Below are positions 7,716 to 16,637 of a DNA stretch of 50,001 bases, piece after piece. The DNA is from an uncultured Microcaldota archaeon. GTDB lineage: Archaea > Micrarchaeota > Micrarchaeia > Anstonellales > Bilamarchaeaceae. Below the pieces are notes generated by a model. That model saw nothing but the letters and a program-made list of their open reading frames with translations. It was not told the DNA's origin and ran no database searches. Where the stretch lies: NCBI GenBank assembly GCA_903828955.1, contig CAIKOA010000033.1:1-50001 (forward strand), read 5' to 3'. Position 1 is the first letter of the stretch; each line of letters starts with the position of its first letter. Made by a program: the position numbers and the translations under genes.

Positions 7716-7819
7716 CCAGGGGGATTGGCTTTGGGCCCCCTCTTTGCGCGCGCGTTCGGTAAATTCCCCTCAGAAGTGCGATTTTACGACGTTGGGAGCA
7801 ACCCAAAAACATGCATAGG

Positions 7820-7827
7820 TTTATAAG
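7820..7827 (+). promoter_or_regulatory. TATA-like element of the gyrase operon
   Basis: TTTATAAG is centred 26-27 nt before the ATG at 7850, with no ribosome site. It is the only strong promoter seen before gyrB and gyrA, so it probably drives the whole 7850-15800 operon. Confidence 0.6.
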
Positions 7828-7849
7828 CTAAATCTTCTACATTTATCCC

Positions 7850-10141
7850 ATGAAATTAGGCATACTGGCGGCCCTTTTAGTGTTGTTGCTTTTCTTCGGA
7901 TGCGTCGAGGAGCGGCAGATCAGCATAAGCGGATATGAGGAGATCCAAAGCCTCTCCGGAAGCGACATAACCGGGGACGGGGCCAACGACTTTTTCGTGT
8001 ATTCCTACCTTCCAAAGGCCATCGACGATTCGGCAGGAATTTCGATGAGAAAGGTCGTGGTCGCCTATCCCGCAACATTGACCGCGAAGATAAATGTTTA
8101 TGACAATGTGAGCCCTGATAAGCTTGCGGAGGCAAAGGCGCTCATAAAGGAATTCGAGGATGCCAAGACCCAGGGGGAGGCCTCCTGCTTCACCATATTG
8201 AGCCTGGACCGTTCAAAGTGCACAAGCGAGCAAACCTGCCTGGAAGCCTGTAAATCAAGCCTTTGCGGGCGGCTGAAAGCATATGGGCCGGAAACCCTTA
8301 GCCATGAGCTTTACCGGCTAAATGAGGATTCCAAGAGCGTTGATGAGATTGCAGGGGAGCTCCAGGAGACGACTGCGCTTGATACGCAGGAGCAAAAGGA
8401 CCAGTTTGCCTCCAAGATTGCAACCCTTATGGGGGCAGGGGCAAGGCTGAAGTCGAACCTGCTGTTCAGCACCGAGGTTTACGGAGCCTGCGTTGCGCCC
8501 CAGCTTAAGGCGGAAAAGCTCAATGATTCGATTGGAAAATTAGGGGCCGTTGAAATACAGAAAAATTCTTACGAATACAACACGGCAATCCTTTTTGATG
8601 GCGGGAAGCAGGACCTTTTCATTGAATTGTATGTGAAGGACAGCCCGCCGCTTACCATGAGCGTGGACCAGCTTTCCCTGGACATATTGGAGAATGGAAG
8701 GCTCTATGAAAAGGAGCCGCTAACGGTAGGCTGGGACCAGCTCAGGCTGGACCAGAAGAGGAAAATAGCATATTATGATTTCGCATCATCAAGCGAGCCA
8801 ACTGAAGAGATAATGGGCAAGTGGAAGAATCCGCAGGTTCTCGAGCGCAACCTGATGGCGCTTGCGTACATATATGGGTTCTACACCAATCCTGCAGGGC
8901 AGTTCGTCTTCGGGGTGCTCCAGGGCGCATTCAATGCGTTCTCGTTCCTCGGTTACTATGCAGCCCTTGGAGCCGCATTATCATTGTGGGTAGTAATTTT
9001 GTTCCTGTTCATATTCCTGCTTGAAACCCTCTACCATATCGCAAGGGCGGTGATGGACAGGAGGAACCTGAGGAAGGCATTAATAGAGGCATACGGGGCT
9101 CCGCTTACGGACTGGAGGACCTATCTAATAGTGGGAGCAGTTCTGATAATCGCATCAATAATGCTTAACATGTTCTATGCGGCGCCGGTTCAAGCGGCCG
9201 GGCTTGAGATTGAAAGCGTGTCGGTTGCGCTTAGTTCAGACCTTGTGGGCGCAGGGTGCGTTGTGCTCTTCGTGCTTGGCGCGTACACGATATTCCTCGT
9301 AGTAGAAGACTGGATAAAAGGCAGGGCGCTTGGAAAAGAATATTATGATTTGCGCGGAGCCACCAAGGAAGACAACATACGGGAGCTTGCAAAACTCAGG
9401 GAGACCTGGCAGATGCTCAGGATGCGCGTTGAGGACCTCTCAAAGACCGGCATGGTGGTGACCGAGGAATATGCGATCATTGTTTCCGTACCGATTGAGC
9501 GGCTTGAGCAGATGGTCACTACGGATAAGCAATCCATGGCGAAGCAGCTGATACGGTTCAACCAGGAGCGCCTGGACATGCTTGAGCAGACCTTGAACGA
9601 GAAGGTAAATATAATGAACCAGAAGTGGCCTGAATGGAAAATAGAGCTTGAGCGCGTTACGGGTGAAGCTGAAGCGGTCCCGCTCAACACCCTGCTTGCA
9701 ATACCACTGCAATGGAGGGAGTGGGCGGTGGAGAAATTCATAGGCGAGAACCGGACGAAGGGATTTGCCCTTGAAGGAGACGTGATCGTCCGCAAGAAGG
9801 TGAATGTGGGCGAAACGATAGAGAAGAAAATCAAGGACCTTATCAAGGCAAAGACGCTCGAGCACGCGGTGCTTGTTTCCCAGGACGAGCAGGTATACAA
9901 CTCTTTCCAGAAGGGCAGGAAAACCCTTGTTGCCGCGCTCTTCATAAAGATGAAAACATACGCGAATGCGCTTGCAAAGAAGATGGGCGCAAACGATGTG
10001 AAGAGGTTCGTGGTTTCAGGAAAGAAGCTTGCAGGAGTTTACCTTGCCCATGGGAACTACCAGGCTTTCATGATAGCCGACAAATCCAAGATCAAGGACG
10101 TAATTGACGAATGGAACGGGATGGCAGAGAAATTCACTTGA
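7850..10141 (+). CDS. Large lipoprotein-like membrane protein upstream of gyrB
   Basis: Not recognised. A signal segment ends in a lipobox-like LLFFGC (Cys18). An outer domain of about 330 residues follows, with a Cys-rich patch at about 113-139 (five cysteines). Membrane helices lie at about 362-397 (one or two spans), 424-444 and 463-485. The last 270 residues look cytoplasmic, mainly helical, with predicted coiled coil around 560-600. GDGANDFF near residue 43 resembles a calcium-binding FG-GAP-type loop. It lies 34 nt before the gyrB start and appears cotranscribed with gyrase, suggesting a shared growth-related regulation or a membrane-linked role; that is inference. Confidence 0.8.
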   Translation: MKLGILAALLVLLLFFGCVEERQISISGYEEIQSLSGSDITGDGANDFFVYSYLPKAIDDSAGISMRKVVVAYPATLTAKINVYDNVSPDKLAEAKALIKEFEDAKTQGEASCFTILSLDRSKCTSEQTCLEACKSSLCGRLKAYGPETLSHELYRLNEDSKSVDEIAGELQETTALDTQEQKDQFASKIATLMGAGARLKSNLLFSTEVYGACVAPQLKAEKLNDSIGKLGAVEIQKNSYEYNTAILFDGGKQDLFIELYVKDSPPLTMSVDQLSLDILENGRLYEKEPLTVGWDQLRLDQKRKIAYYDFASSSEPTEEIMGKWKNPQVLERNLMALAYIYGFYTNPAGQFVFGVLQGAFNAFSFLGYYAALGAALSLWVVILFLFIFLLETLYHIARAVMDRRNLRKALIEAYGAPLTDWRTYLIVGAVLIIASIMLNMFYAAPVQAAGLEIESVSVALSSDLVGAGCVVLFVLGAYTIFLVVEDWIKGRALGKEYYDLRGATKEDNIRELAKLRETWQMLRMRVEDLSKTGMVVTEEYAIIVSVPIERLEQMVTTDKQSMAKQLIRFNQERLDMLEQTLNEKVNIMNQKWPEWKIELERVTGEAEAVPLNTLLAIPLQWREWAVEKFIGENRTKGFALEGDVIVRKKVNVGETIEKKIKDLIKAKTLEHAVLVSQDEQVYNSFQKGRKTLVAALFIKMKTYANALAKKMGANDVKRFVVSGKKLAGVYLAHGNYQAFMIADKSKIKDVIDEWNGMAEKFT

Positions 10142-10175
10142 ACACGTGGATTTGCAAATAGAGAAAGGTGAAAAA

Positions 10176-12056
10176 ATGGCTGATGATTACGGCGCTGACT
10201 CAATACATGTGATGGAGGGGCTAGAAGGCGTCAGGAGAAGGCCCGCGATGTACATCGGGGACACCTCTAAACGGGGGCTCCACCACCTCATATTCGAAGT
10301 TGTGGACAACAGCATAGATGAAGCTTTGGCAGGATATTGCAAGAATATAGAAGTGCTGCTGAAAGAAGGCGGAGTGGTTGTTGTGAGGGACGATGGGAGG
10401 GGAATTCCCGTAGGCATCCACTCCAAGACCGGAAAATCCGCGCTGGAACTTGTTTCCACAGTTTTGCATGCAGGGGGAAAATTCGAGAAGAAGGCATACC
10501 AGGTGAGCGGAGGGCTGCACGGGGTAGGGCTTTCGGTAGTGAATGCGCTCAGCGAATGGATGGAGATAGAAGTGCACAGGGATGGCGGGATTTTCCGGCA
10601 AAGGTATGCATACGGGAAGCCGACCAGCCCTGTTGAGAAGATCGGGGAAAGTCCGCACAACGGCACAACGGTGCGCTTCAAGCCGGACATGACGATATTC
10701 ACTGCGGAACTGGATTTCGACTACCTGCGCGACCGGCTCAGGGAACTTGCATTCCTGAATGGAGGAGTGAAAATTTCTGCAAGAGATGAGGTTTCCAATG
10801 AAGAGGAGGTATTCAAATATGATGGGGGCATTGCGAGCTTTGTTGAGTACCTGAACAGGGCGAGAAAGCCATTGCACCCTCCATACAGGTACGGGAAGAA
10901 AATTGGGGAAGTTGAAGTTGAGTATGCAATACAATATACGGAAAACTTCAGCCCGATGGTGCACTCTTTTGTGAACAGCATAAACACGATTGAAGGGGGA
11001 ACGCACCTTGTGGGATTCAAGGCGGCGGTAACGCGCGCATTGAATGAATACCTAAAGGATGAGAAGGCGCTGAAAGAAACGAAATTGAGCGGAGAAGACG
11101 TTCTGGAAGGCCTCACTGCGATAATCAGCGTGAAGATGGGAGAGCCGCAGTTTGAGGGGCAGACCAAGACAAAGCTCGGAAATGACGAAGTCCGCGGAAT
11201 TGCTTCAAGCATTGTTTATGAGAGCTTCATAAGGTTCCTTGAGGAAACTCCTGAATTTGCAAAACTCATTGCTGCAAAAGTGATGAATGCAATGCACGCA
11301 CGCGAAGCGGCGCAGAAAGCGAAAGACCTCATCAGGAGGAAGGGGGTTTTCGAAAGCAGCGTTCTTCCGGGAAAATTGGCGGACTGCATAGAAAAGGACC
11401 CCGCTAAAGCCGAAATATTCATCGTGGAAGGGGACAGCGCAGGGGGAAGCGGAAAGCAGGGGAGGGACAGGAGAACGCAGGCAATCCTCCCATTAAAGGG
11501 AAAAATACTGAACGTGGAAAAGGCGCAGATGTCAAAGCTGCTGAAAAGCGAAGAGATACGCACGATAATAATAAGCCTTGGGACGGGATTCGGGGAAGAA
11601 TTCGACGTTGCGAAACTGAGGTACCATAAAATTGTGATAATGACCGATGCGGATGTGGACGGAAGCCACATCAGGACGCTCCTGCTTACCCTGTTCTATA
11701 GGTATTTCAGGGAGGTGGTGGAGCGCGGGTACATATACATCGCACAGCCCCCGCTTTATCGGGTGAAGAAGGGGAAAACGGTAGAATACGCGTATGATGA
11801 TGCGGCGCTCGGAATTGTCCTTGAGAGGGTTGGGAAAGATGCGAGCATCCAGAGGTACAAGGGCTTGGGGGAAATGAACCCTGAGCAGCTCTGGGAAACG
11901 ACATTAAATCCGGAAAAGCGCTCGCTGAAACGGGTGACGATACAGGATGCGATGGTGGCCGACCAGCTCTTCACAACACTTATGGGCGAAGAAGTGGAGC
12001 CGAGAAGGAAATTCATAGAAGACCATGCGAAAGAGGTAGTGAATCTGGACGTGTGA
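10176..12056 (+). CDS. gyrB: DNA gyrase subunit B
   Basis: ATPase and TOPRIM subunit of gyrase, which introduces negative supercoils. The GHKL ATPase has [10 protein letters not shown] (Glu41, Asn45), DDGRGIP, GGLHGVG (112-118) and the QTKTKLGN loop. The TOPRIM domain has EGDSAGG (418-424) and DADVDGSHI (Asp491, 493, 495), and [16 protein letters not shown] marks the tail domain. The ATG at 10176 is chosen because AAAGGTG precedes it and [10 protein letters not shown] is a family-like start; the reading frame extends upstream without support. At 626 aa it lacks the large insert found in enterobacterial GyrB. Gyrase in archaea is regarded as bacterial in origin. Confidence 0.97.
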   Translation: MADDYGADSIHVMEGLEGVRRRPAMYIGDTSKRGLHHLIFEVVDNSIDEALAGYCKNIEVLLKEGGVVVVRDDGRGIPVGIHSKTGKSALELVSTVLHAGGKFEKKAYQVSGGLHGVGLSVVNALSEWMEIEVHRDGGIFRQRYAYGKPTSPVEKIGESPHNGTTVRFKPDMTIFTAELDFDYLRDRLRELAFLNGGVKISARDEVSNEEEVFKYDGGIASFVEYLNRARKPLHPPYRYGKKIGEVEVEYAIQYTENFSPMVHSFVNSINTIEGGTHLVGFKAAVTRALNEYLKDEKALKETKLSGEDVLEGLTAIISVKMGEPQFEGQTKTKLGNDEVRGIASSIVYESFIRFLEETPEFAKLIAAKVMNAMHAREAAQKAKDLIRRKGVFESSVLPGKLADCIEKDPAKAEIFIVEGDSAGGSGKQGRDRRTQAILPLKGKILNVEKAQMSKLLKSEEIRTIIISLGTGFGEEFDVAKLRYHKIVIMTDADVDGSHIRTLLLTLFYRYFREVVERGYIYIAQPPLYRVKKGKTVEYAYDDAALGIVLERVGKDASIQRYKGLGEMNPEQLWETTLNPEKRSLKRVTIQDAMVADQLFTTLMGEEVEPRRKFIEDHAKEVVNLDV

Positions 12057-12061
12057 TCACA

Positions 12062-14497
12062 ATGCCAATCATAGACATCCCAATTGAAGAAGACATGAAG
12101 AAGTCCTACCTGGATTACGCGATGAGCGTAATCGTGAGCAGGGCCCTTCCGGATGTGCGCGATGGATTGAAACCCGTGCACAGGAGAATTCTTTTCTCAA
12201 TGCATGAACTGAACAACTACCACGATAAGCCGTATAAGAAGAGCGCAAGGGTGGTTGGGGAAGTTCTGGGTAAATATCACCCGCATGGGGATGTTGCAAT
12301 TTATGATTCGCTTGTCCGGATGGCGCAGCCTTTCAGCCTGCGTTATGTTCTTGTGGACGGGCAGGGAAACTTTGGAAGCGTGGATGGGGATTCTGCGGCC
12401 GCAATGAGGTACACGGAAGTGCGCATGAAAGCGATTGCAGAAGAATATTTGCAGGATTTGGAGAAGGAAACTGTTTCCTTTGTGCCGAATTTCGACGGGA
12501 CCCTTAAGGAGCCTACTGTTCTTCCTTGCAAAATCCCGAGCCTGCTTGTGAACGGCTCTGCGGGAATTGCGGTCGGGATGGCTACCAATGTGCCTCCGCA
12601 CAATTTAGGGGAAGTCGCGGATGCAGTTATTGCATACATAGATGGGGCGGATGAGGAGAAATTGCTCGCCCTTGTGCCTGGGCCGGACTTTCCAACTGGC
12701 GGGTTCATTGTAGGGAATTACGGAATAATTAGTGCGTATAAGACTGGAAAAGGAATAATCAAGATAAGGGCAAAAACCGAAATGGATGATGGGGATATTG
12801 TAGTAACCGAAATTCCTTACCAGGTAAACAAGACCATGCTGATTGAGCAAATAGTTACTGCGGTGCGCGACAAGAGAATAGAAGGGATAGGAGGATTACA
12901 GGACCTTTCAGATAAGGATGGGATGTGCGTAAGGATTGAGCTAAAAAGAGGGGAAGACCCGGAAGTTGTGCTCCAGCAATTGTATGCGCACACCGAACTT
13001 GAGAAGAGCTTTGGAATAATCAACCTTGCGCTTGTGGATGGGAAGCCCAAGCTGCTCACACTTTTTGAAATGGTTTCCGAGTTCGTGAAATTCAGGAAGG
13101 AAATAATCACTAAAAGAAGCCAGTTCGAGCTTGAGAAGGCAAGGGATAGGCTGCACATTTTGCAGGGGCTCGTGATTGCGCTCCAGAACATTGATGCAAT
13201 TGTTGCAATGTTAAAAAAATCGCGGAATGCAGAGGATGCCAGACTCGCGATGGGGCAGGTTTACGGCCTTTCTGAGAAGCAGGCGGCTGCAATACTGGAC
13301 ATGAAATTGCAGAAATTGACGGGTATGGAACGCGAGGGGATAGACGCGGAGCACAAGGAAAGGGAAGAAGAGATAAAATTACTGGAGACGCTTCTTGGTG
13401 ATGAGAAAAAAATACTTGATGTTGTGAAGAAGGAAACTGAAACGGTGAGGGCGAGGTTCTCTGATGCGCGCCGCACGGTGATTTTGCCGGAATCCGATGA
13501 GCGGGCAATAGAGGATCTGATTCCCGATGACAAGGTTGTGGTGAGCTTCTCTGCAAAGGGATACATAAAACGCGTTTCCCTTGATGAATACAAGAACCAG
13601 AAGAGGGGCGGCCTCGGGGTCATTGGCGCGGAAACCGTAGAAGACGATTACATCGAAGACATAATCGTGACCACGAACCACAAGTACATGCTCTTCTTTA
13701 CGGATGCAGGAAAAGTGCACTGGCTGAAGACCTTCATGATTCCCGAAGGGGGAAGGTATTCGAAAGGGAAGCCCGTTGTGAACCTGCTTGAACTAGGCGG
13801 TGAGAAGGTTACTGCCTGGATTGCAGTGGATGAATTCAAGGAAGGTGAGTACCTCATCATGACTACCCGGAAGGGAATTGCCGCAAAGAAGAGGCTTGCT
13901 GAATTCAGCAGGCCGAGGAAGGGCGGGATAATCGCGATTACCCTGAAGGAAGGCGACCACCTGATTGATGTGAAGAAGACGGATGGGAAGCAGACGCTCC
14001 TCATTGGAACCAAGGAGGGGATGGCAATCCAGTTCAATGAAGAGGAAGTCCGCGAAACCGGAAGGTCTTCGATGGGAGTGATTGGAATCCGCCTTGGAAA
14101 AGGGGATGAAGTGGTGAGCTGCACAATCTGCAACAAGCCCCACATACTTACCATTACCGAGAATGGTTATGGGAAGAGGACCGAAGTAGGGGAATACCGC
14201 GTGCAGGGAAGGGGTGGGCAGGGAATAATCAATATAAAGACCGAAGGAAGGAACGGGAAGGTTGTGAACGTGCGTTCGGTCAGCGAAGACGAGGAAGTAA
14301 TAGTGGCAAGTTCCAGCGGAAGAATTGTGAGGCTTTCCGCTTCGGAAATTTCAATTATTGGAAGGAATACGATGGGAGTGCGCATTGCAAAGCTTAAGGA
14401 GAACGAGAAGGTTTCCTCCTTCACTGCAATGAAGCCCGAAGAAGGGGGACAGGAAGAAGGCACGCTCTCTTCCCTCAGCAAGGAGGAAGGCGTGTAA
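12062..14497 (+). CDS. gyrA: DNA gyrase subunit A
   Basis: DNA cleavage-religation and wrapping subunit. The winged-helix and tower region holds the catalytic tyrosine in [11 protein letters not shown] (Tyr117; Tyr122 in E. coli), preceded by KYHPHGD and GNFGSVDGD. The C-terminal beta-pinwheel shows the GyrA box variant QKRGGLG and later blade repeats such as [15 protein letters not shown] and GRNTMGV, so it should wrap DNA and act as a true gyrase rather than Topo IV. ATG 12062 gives the usual [12 protein letters not shown] start; an in-frame GTG at 12053 overlaps the gyrB stop by 4 nt and would add three residues. It is translationally coupled to gyrB. Confidence 0.97.
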   Translation: MPIIDIPIEEDMKKSYLDYAMSVIVSRALPDVRDGLKPVHRRILFSMHELNNYHDKPYKKSARVVGEVLGKYHPHGDVAIYDSLVRMAQPFSLRYVLVDGQGNFGSVDGDSAAAMRYTEVRMKAIAEEYLQDLEKETVSFVPNFDGTLKEPTVLPCKIPSLLVNGSAGIAVGMATNVPPHNLGEVADAVIAYIDGADEEKLLALVPGPDFPTGGFIVGNYGIISAYKTGKGIIKIRAKTEMDDGDIVVTEIPYQVNKTMLIEQIVTAVRDKRIEGIGGLQDLSDKDGMCVRIELKRGEDPEVVLQQLYAHTELEKSFGIINLALVDGKPKLLTLFEMVSEFVKFRKEIITKRSQFELEKARDRLHILQGLVIALQNIDAIVAMLKKSRNAEDARLAMGQVYGLSEKQAAAILDMKLQKLTGMEREGIDAEHKEREEEIKLLETLLGDEKKILDVVKKETETVRARFSDARRTVILPESDERAIEDLIPDDKVVVSFSAKGYIKRVSLDEYKNQKRGGLGVIGAETVEDDYIEDIIVTTNHKYMLFFTDAGKVHWLKTFMIPEGGRYSKGKPVVNLLELGGEKVTAWIAVDEFKEGEYLIMTTRKGIAAKKRLAEFSRPRKGGIIAITLKEGDHLIDVKKTDGKQTLLIGTKEGMAIQFNEEEVRETGRSSMGVIGIRLGKGDEVVSCTICNKPHILTITENGYGKRTEVGEYRVQGRGGQGIINIKTEGRNGKVVNVRSVSEDEEVIVASSSGRIVRLSASEISIIGRNTMGVRIAKLKENEKVSSFTAMKPEEGGQEEGTLSSLSKEEGV

Positions 14498-14516
14498 ATT
14501 AGGGGGGGATGGAAAA

Positions 14517-15800
14517 ATGATTGGAAGATGTGCATTTCTTGGCGCGGTTCTGCTATTCGCGGTTTTTTGCGGAGTCGTATATTCTGCGAGTTGCGTTGCG
14601 GGTTTCTCGGATAATTTGAACATAAAGGTTTTGGATGCAACGTTCAGGCCGATAGAAGGGGCCGCAGTGAACGTGACTTACCAGAAAGACAGGAGCACCG
14701 GAAAGGGATACGTGACCACGAAAACCCAGTATACTGACAAGGATGGAAACGTGAAAGTAGGCATATTGAATGCCGAGCAAACCCAGGCATGGGTGCAATG
14801 CGACGTCACGATAAATGCATATTATGACGCAAAAACAGTGACCAGGAAAGTAACCGCGCAAAGCCATGAGAACGAAATACAGCTGCAGTTCAAGGATGCG
14901 TACCTCCTCAGCGTCCATGCTATCGACAGGTTTGGAAATCCTATTGCGAACACCCAGATGCGCATAAAGAACCAGTATGTGAACACGAGCGAAGACGGAT
15001 ATGCCTCAGTGGTCGTGAACAGCGGGGCGGCGGGCATGGCAATCCCGTACCTGAACGGAGTAATCACAGGGAATGTTACCGTGAACGCGGATACGTCCTA
15101 CACACTCCAGGCAAAGATTTATTCGATTAAGGTTAATGTTGTGGACGATGCGGGAAATCCGCTTGTTGCGGACATAATAATCGAGAACCAGACGTACAAC
15201 CAGTCTTCGGTTGAGATTCCTGAGATAGCATTGATAAGCCCCAGCGTGAAGGCAGTTTACGGGCCTGCGGAGAAAATACTCTCTGTCAATCTTGCGGACC
15301 AGCAGGAATACACTGTTTCTTTCGACGTTACCCCTCCGCAGATAAGGGACGTGAGCATGGAGAAGACCAAGGATGGGGGATTGAAGCTCAGGTTCTTCGT
15401 ATTGGACCCTAACCCGATGGCAAGCGGAGCTGACATAGAGGCAACGACCGTTACTACGAACATAAAGGGAATAACGGACACTCTGGTCCCTTATGCTGAA
15501 AGCGGAAGATACGTGGTGGAAATTCCTGTGCAGGCGCCGAACACCCTGATAAGGTTCACGATAAATGCTTATGACGAGCAGGGGAACTCGAATTCCCTCA
15601 ACGGGGAATACCTGGTGCCTGGAGAGGAACAACCTGTAAATGCCACCGGGAATGCCACAACTGGGGAAAATGAGGGGGTGAACCCGCAACCGCAAGGCGT
15701 GGATTATGGAGTTCTTCCGTGGGTAGGCGGAATTGTGGTAATAATTATATTGGCGTATGTGGTTTTCACTTATCTCCGAGGGATAACTGAGAGCAAGTGA
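14517..15800 (+). CDS. Membrane-anchored surface protein with Ig-like domains
   Basis: An N-terminal signal peptide (about 1-24) is followed by three related beta-sandwich segments of the carboxypeptidase-regulatory/Big type: LNIKVLDATFRPIEGAAVNV, LSVHAIDRFGNPIANTQM and IKVNVVDDAGNPLVADII. A further Ig-like domain begins at VTPPQIRDVSM. Then come an Asn/Thr/Pro-rich linker with N-glycosylation sequons (NATGNAT) and a C-terminal membrane helix (about 403-423). It is probably displayed on the cell surface. It follows gyrA by 19 nt behind a G-rich ribosome site, so it looks like the last gene of the gyrase operon. Exact family not recognised. Confidence 0.8.
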   Translation: MIGRCAFLGAVLLFAVFCGVVYSASCVAGFSDNLNIKVLDATFRPIEGAAVNVTYQKDRSTGKGYVTTKTQYTDKDGNVKVGILNAEQTQAWVQCDVTINAYYDAKTVTRKVTAQSHENEIQLQFKDAYLLSVHAIDRFGNPIANTQMRIKNQYVNTSEDGYASVVVNSGAAGMAIPYLNGVITGNVTVNADTSYTLQAKIYSIKVNVVDDAGNPLVADIIIENQTYNQSSVEIPEIALISPSVKAVYGPAEKILSVNLADQQEYTVSFDVTPPQIRDVSMEKTKDGGLKLRFFVLDPNPMASGADIEATTVTTNIKGITDTLVPYAESGRYVVEIPVQAPNTLIRFTINAYDEQGNSNSLNGEYLVPGEEQPVNATGNATTGENEGVNPQPQGVDYGVLPWVGGIVVIIILAYVVFTYLRGITESK

Positions 15801-15807
15801 ACGATAG

Positions 15808-15816
15808 CTTTAAAAG
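15808..15816 (+). promoter_or_regulatory. TATA-like element of the triple-repeat gene
   Basis: CTTTAAAAG. A start near 15838 would give a leader of about 28 nt carrying AAAGGTG before the ATG at 15866. Confidence 0.5.
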
Positions 15817-15865
15817 GATATTAGGAGTAATATAATGTGCCTAAAAACGGAAAAAGGTGAAACTT

Positions 15866-16603
15866 ATGCCGAGGGGAAGGAGAATAGTCATCAACAGAAA
15901 GATCGATGATGATAAGGTAGACTCACTCAAGAACATTGACATGGACGGGGTGAAGCGGGAAAGGCTTCAGGTTGAAGACCAGCTTTCCTCATCCATAACT
16001 GAAGTCATGGAAGCGGCCAAGGAGATGAGCGCAAAAAAGAAGCTCAGCGACGAGGCTCTCCAGAAGGGCGGCCTTTATTCAATACAGGACGCCTATGAAC
16101 TTCTTAGAGGAAAGGGAATGGACATTTCCTTCAGGGCATTTGGAGGAAGGATTGAACGCCGCAGCATACCCTCGGTGAAAGTCGGCAAGAAAAGATACAT
16201 CCCTGTCCAGTCCCTCGATGACATTATTGATGTAGGAAACGCGTTCTATACCGTTCGCAAGGCATACGAGATTTATAGGAAGTATAATAAGGCGATAAAC
16301 TACCGCGCATTCATAGGAAGGGTGGAGAAGAGCTCCATTCCTTCAGTGAAGATCGGCACGAAGAGGCTGATTCCGCGCGATGCGATGGAAAGCCTGTCGC
16401 ATGTGGCAAGAAAATATTTCTCGGTGAGCGATGCGCTCCGCGAGCTCCACAGGAGAAATGTGGAGATAAAGAGGAACGCATTTGAACGCAGGCTGGACCG
16501 GAACCGCATACCGCACGTGAAGATAAGCGGGAGAAGGTTCATCCCCCGCGACGTGGTGCAGGAGCTTATTGACAAGGAGCTTGCGTACCGCGGAAAGCAG
16601 TAA
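15866..16603 (+). CDS. Protein with three tandem excisionase/MerR-like wHTH repeats
   Basis: A 245-aa basic protein: an N-terminal helical segment (1-68), then three repeats of exactly 57 residues with no insertions. Matching positions are Tyr71/Tyr128/Phe185 and the IP-x-VK core at 101, 158 and 215. Each repeat reads as (S/T)(V/I)xxAxxL followed by AFxxRxE/D, IPxVKIG, and (R/K)RxIPRD, the layout of the excisionase-family helix-turn-helix with wing. DNA binding is therefore likely, possibly to a long three-part site; this is inference. The start is ATG 15866 behind AAAGGTG, not the upstream GTG. It sits between the gyrase operon and polB. I know of no named family with this triple architecture. 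Confidence 0.8.
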   Translation: MPRGRRIVINRKIDDDKVDSLKNIDMDGVKRERLQVEDQLSSSITEVMEAAKEMSAKKKLSDEALQKGGLYSIQDAYELLRGKGMDISFRAFGGRIERRSIPSVKVGKKRYIPVQSLDDIIDVGNAFYTVRKAYEIYRKYNKAINYRAFIGRVEKSSIPSVKIGTKRLIPRDAMESLSHVARKYFSVSDALRELHRRNVEIKRNAFERRLDRNRIPHVKISGRRFIPRDVVQELIDKELAYRGKQ

Positions 16604-16608
16604 TTAAC

Positions 16609-16616
16609 CTTTAATC
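16609..16616 (+). promoter_or_regulatory. TATA-like element of polB, leaderless
   Basis: CTTTAATC, centred 26 nt before the polB ATG, overlapping the region just after the stop of the preceding gene. It is a weaker match than others in this window. Confidence 0.4.
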
Positions 16617-16637
16617 TTTTCCTTTCTATTTCTACAT

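Noticed and set aside
12053-12061. GTG at 12053 as the gyrA start
   Set aside because: It would couple nicely to the gyrB stop, but the family start [12 protein letters not shown] begins at the ATG nine bases later. The difference is only three residues and remains open.
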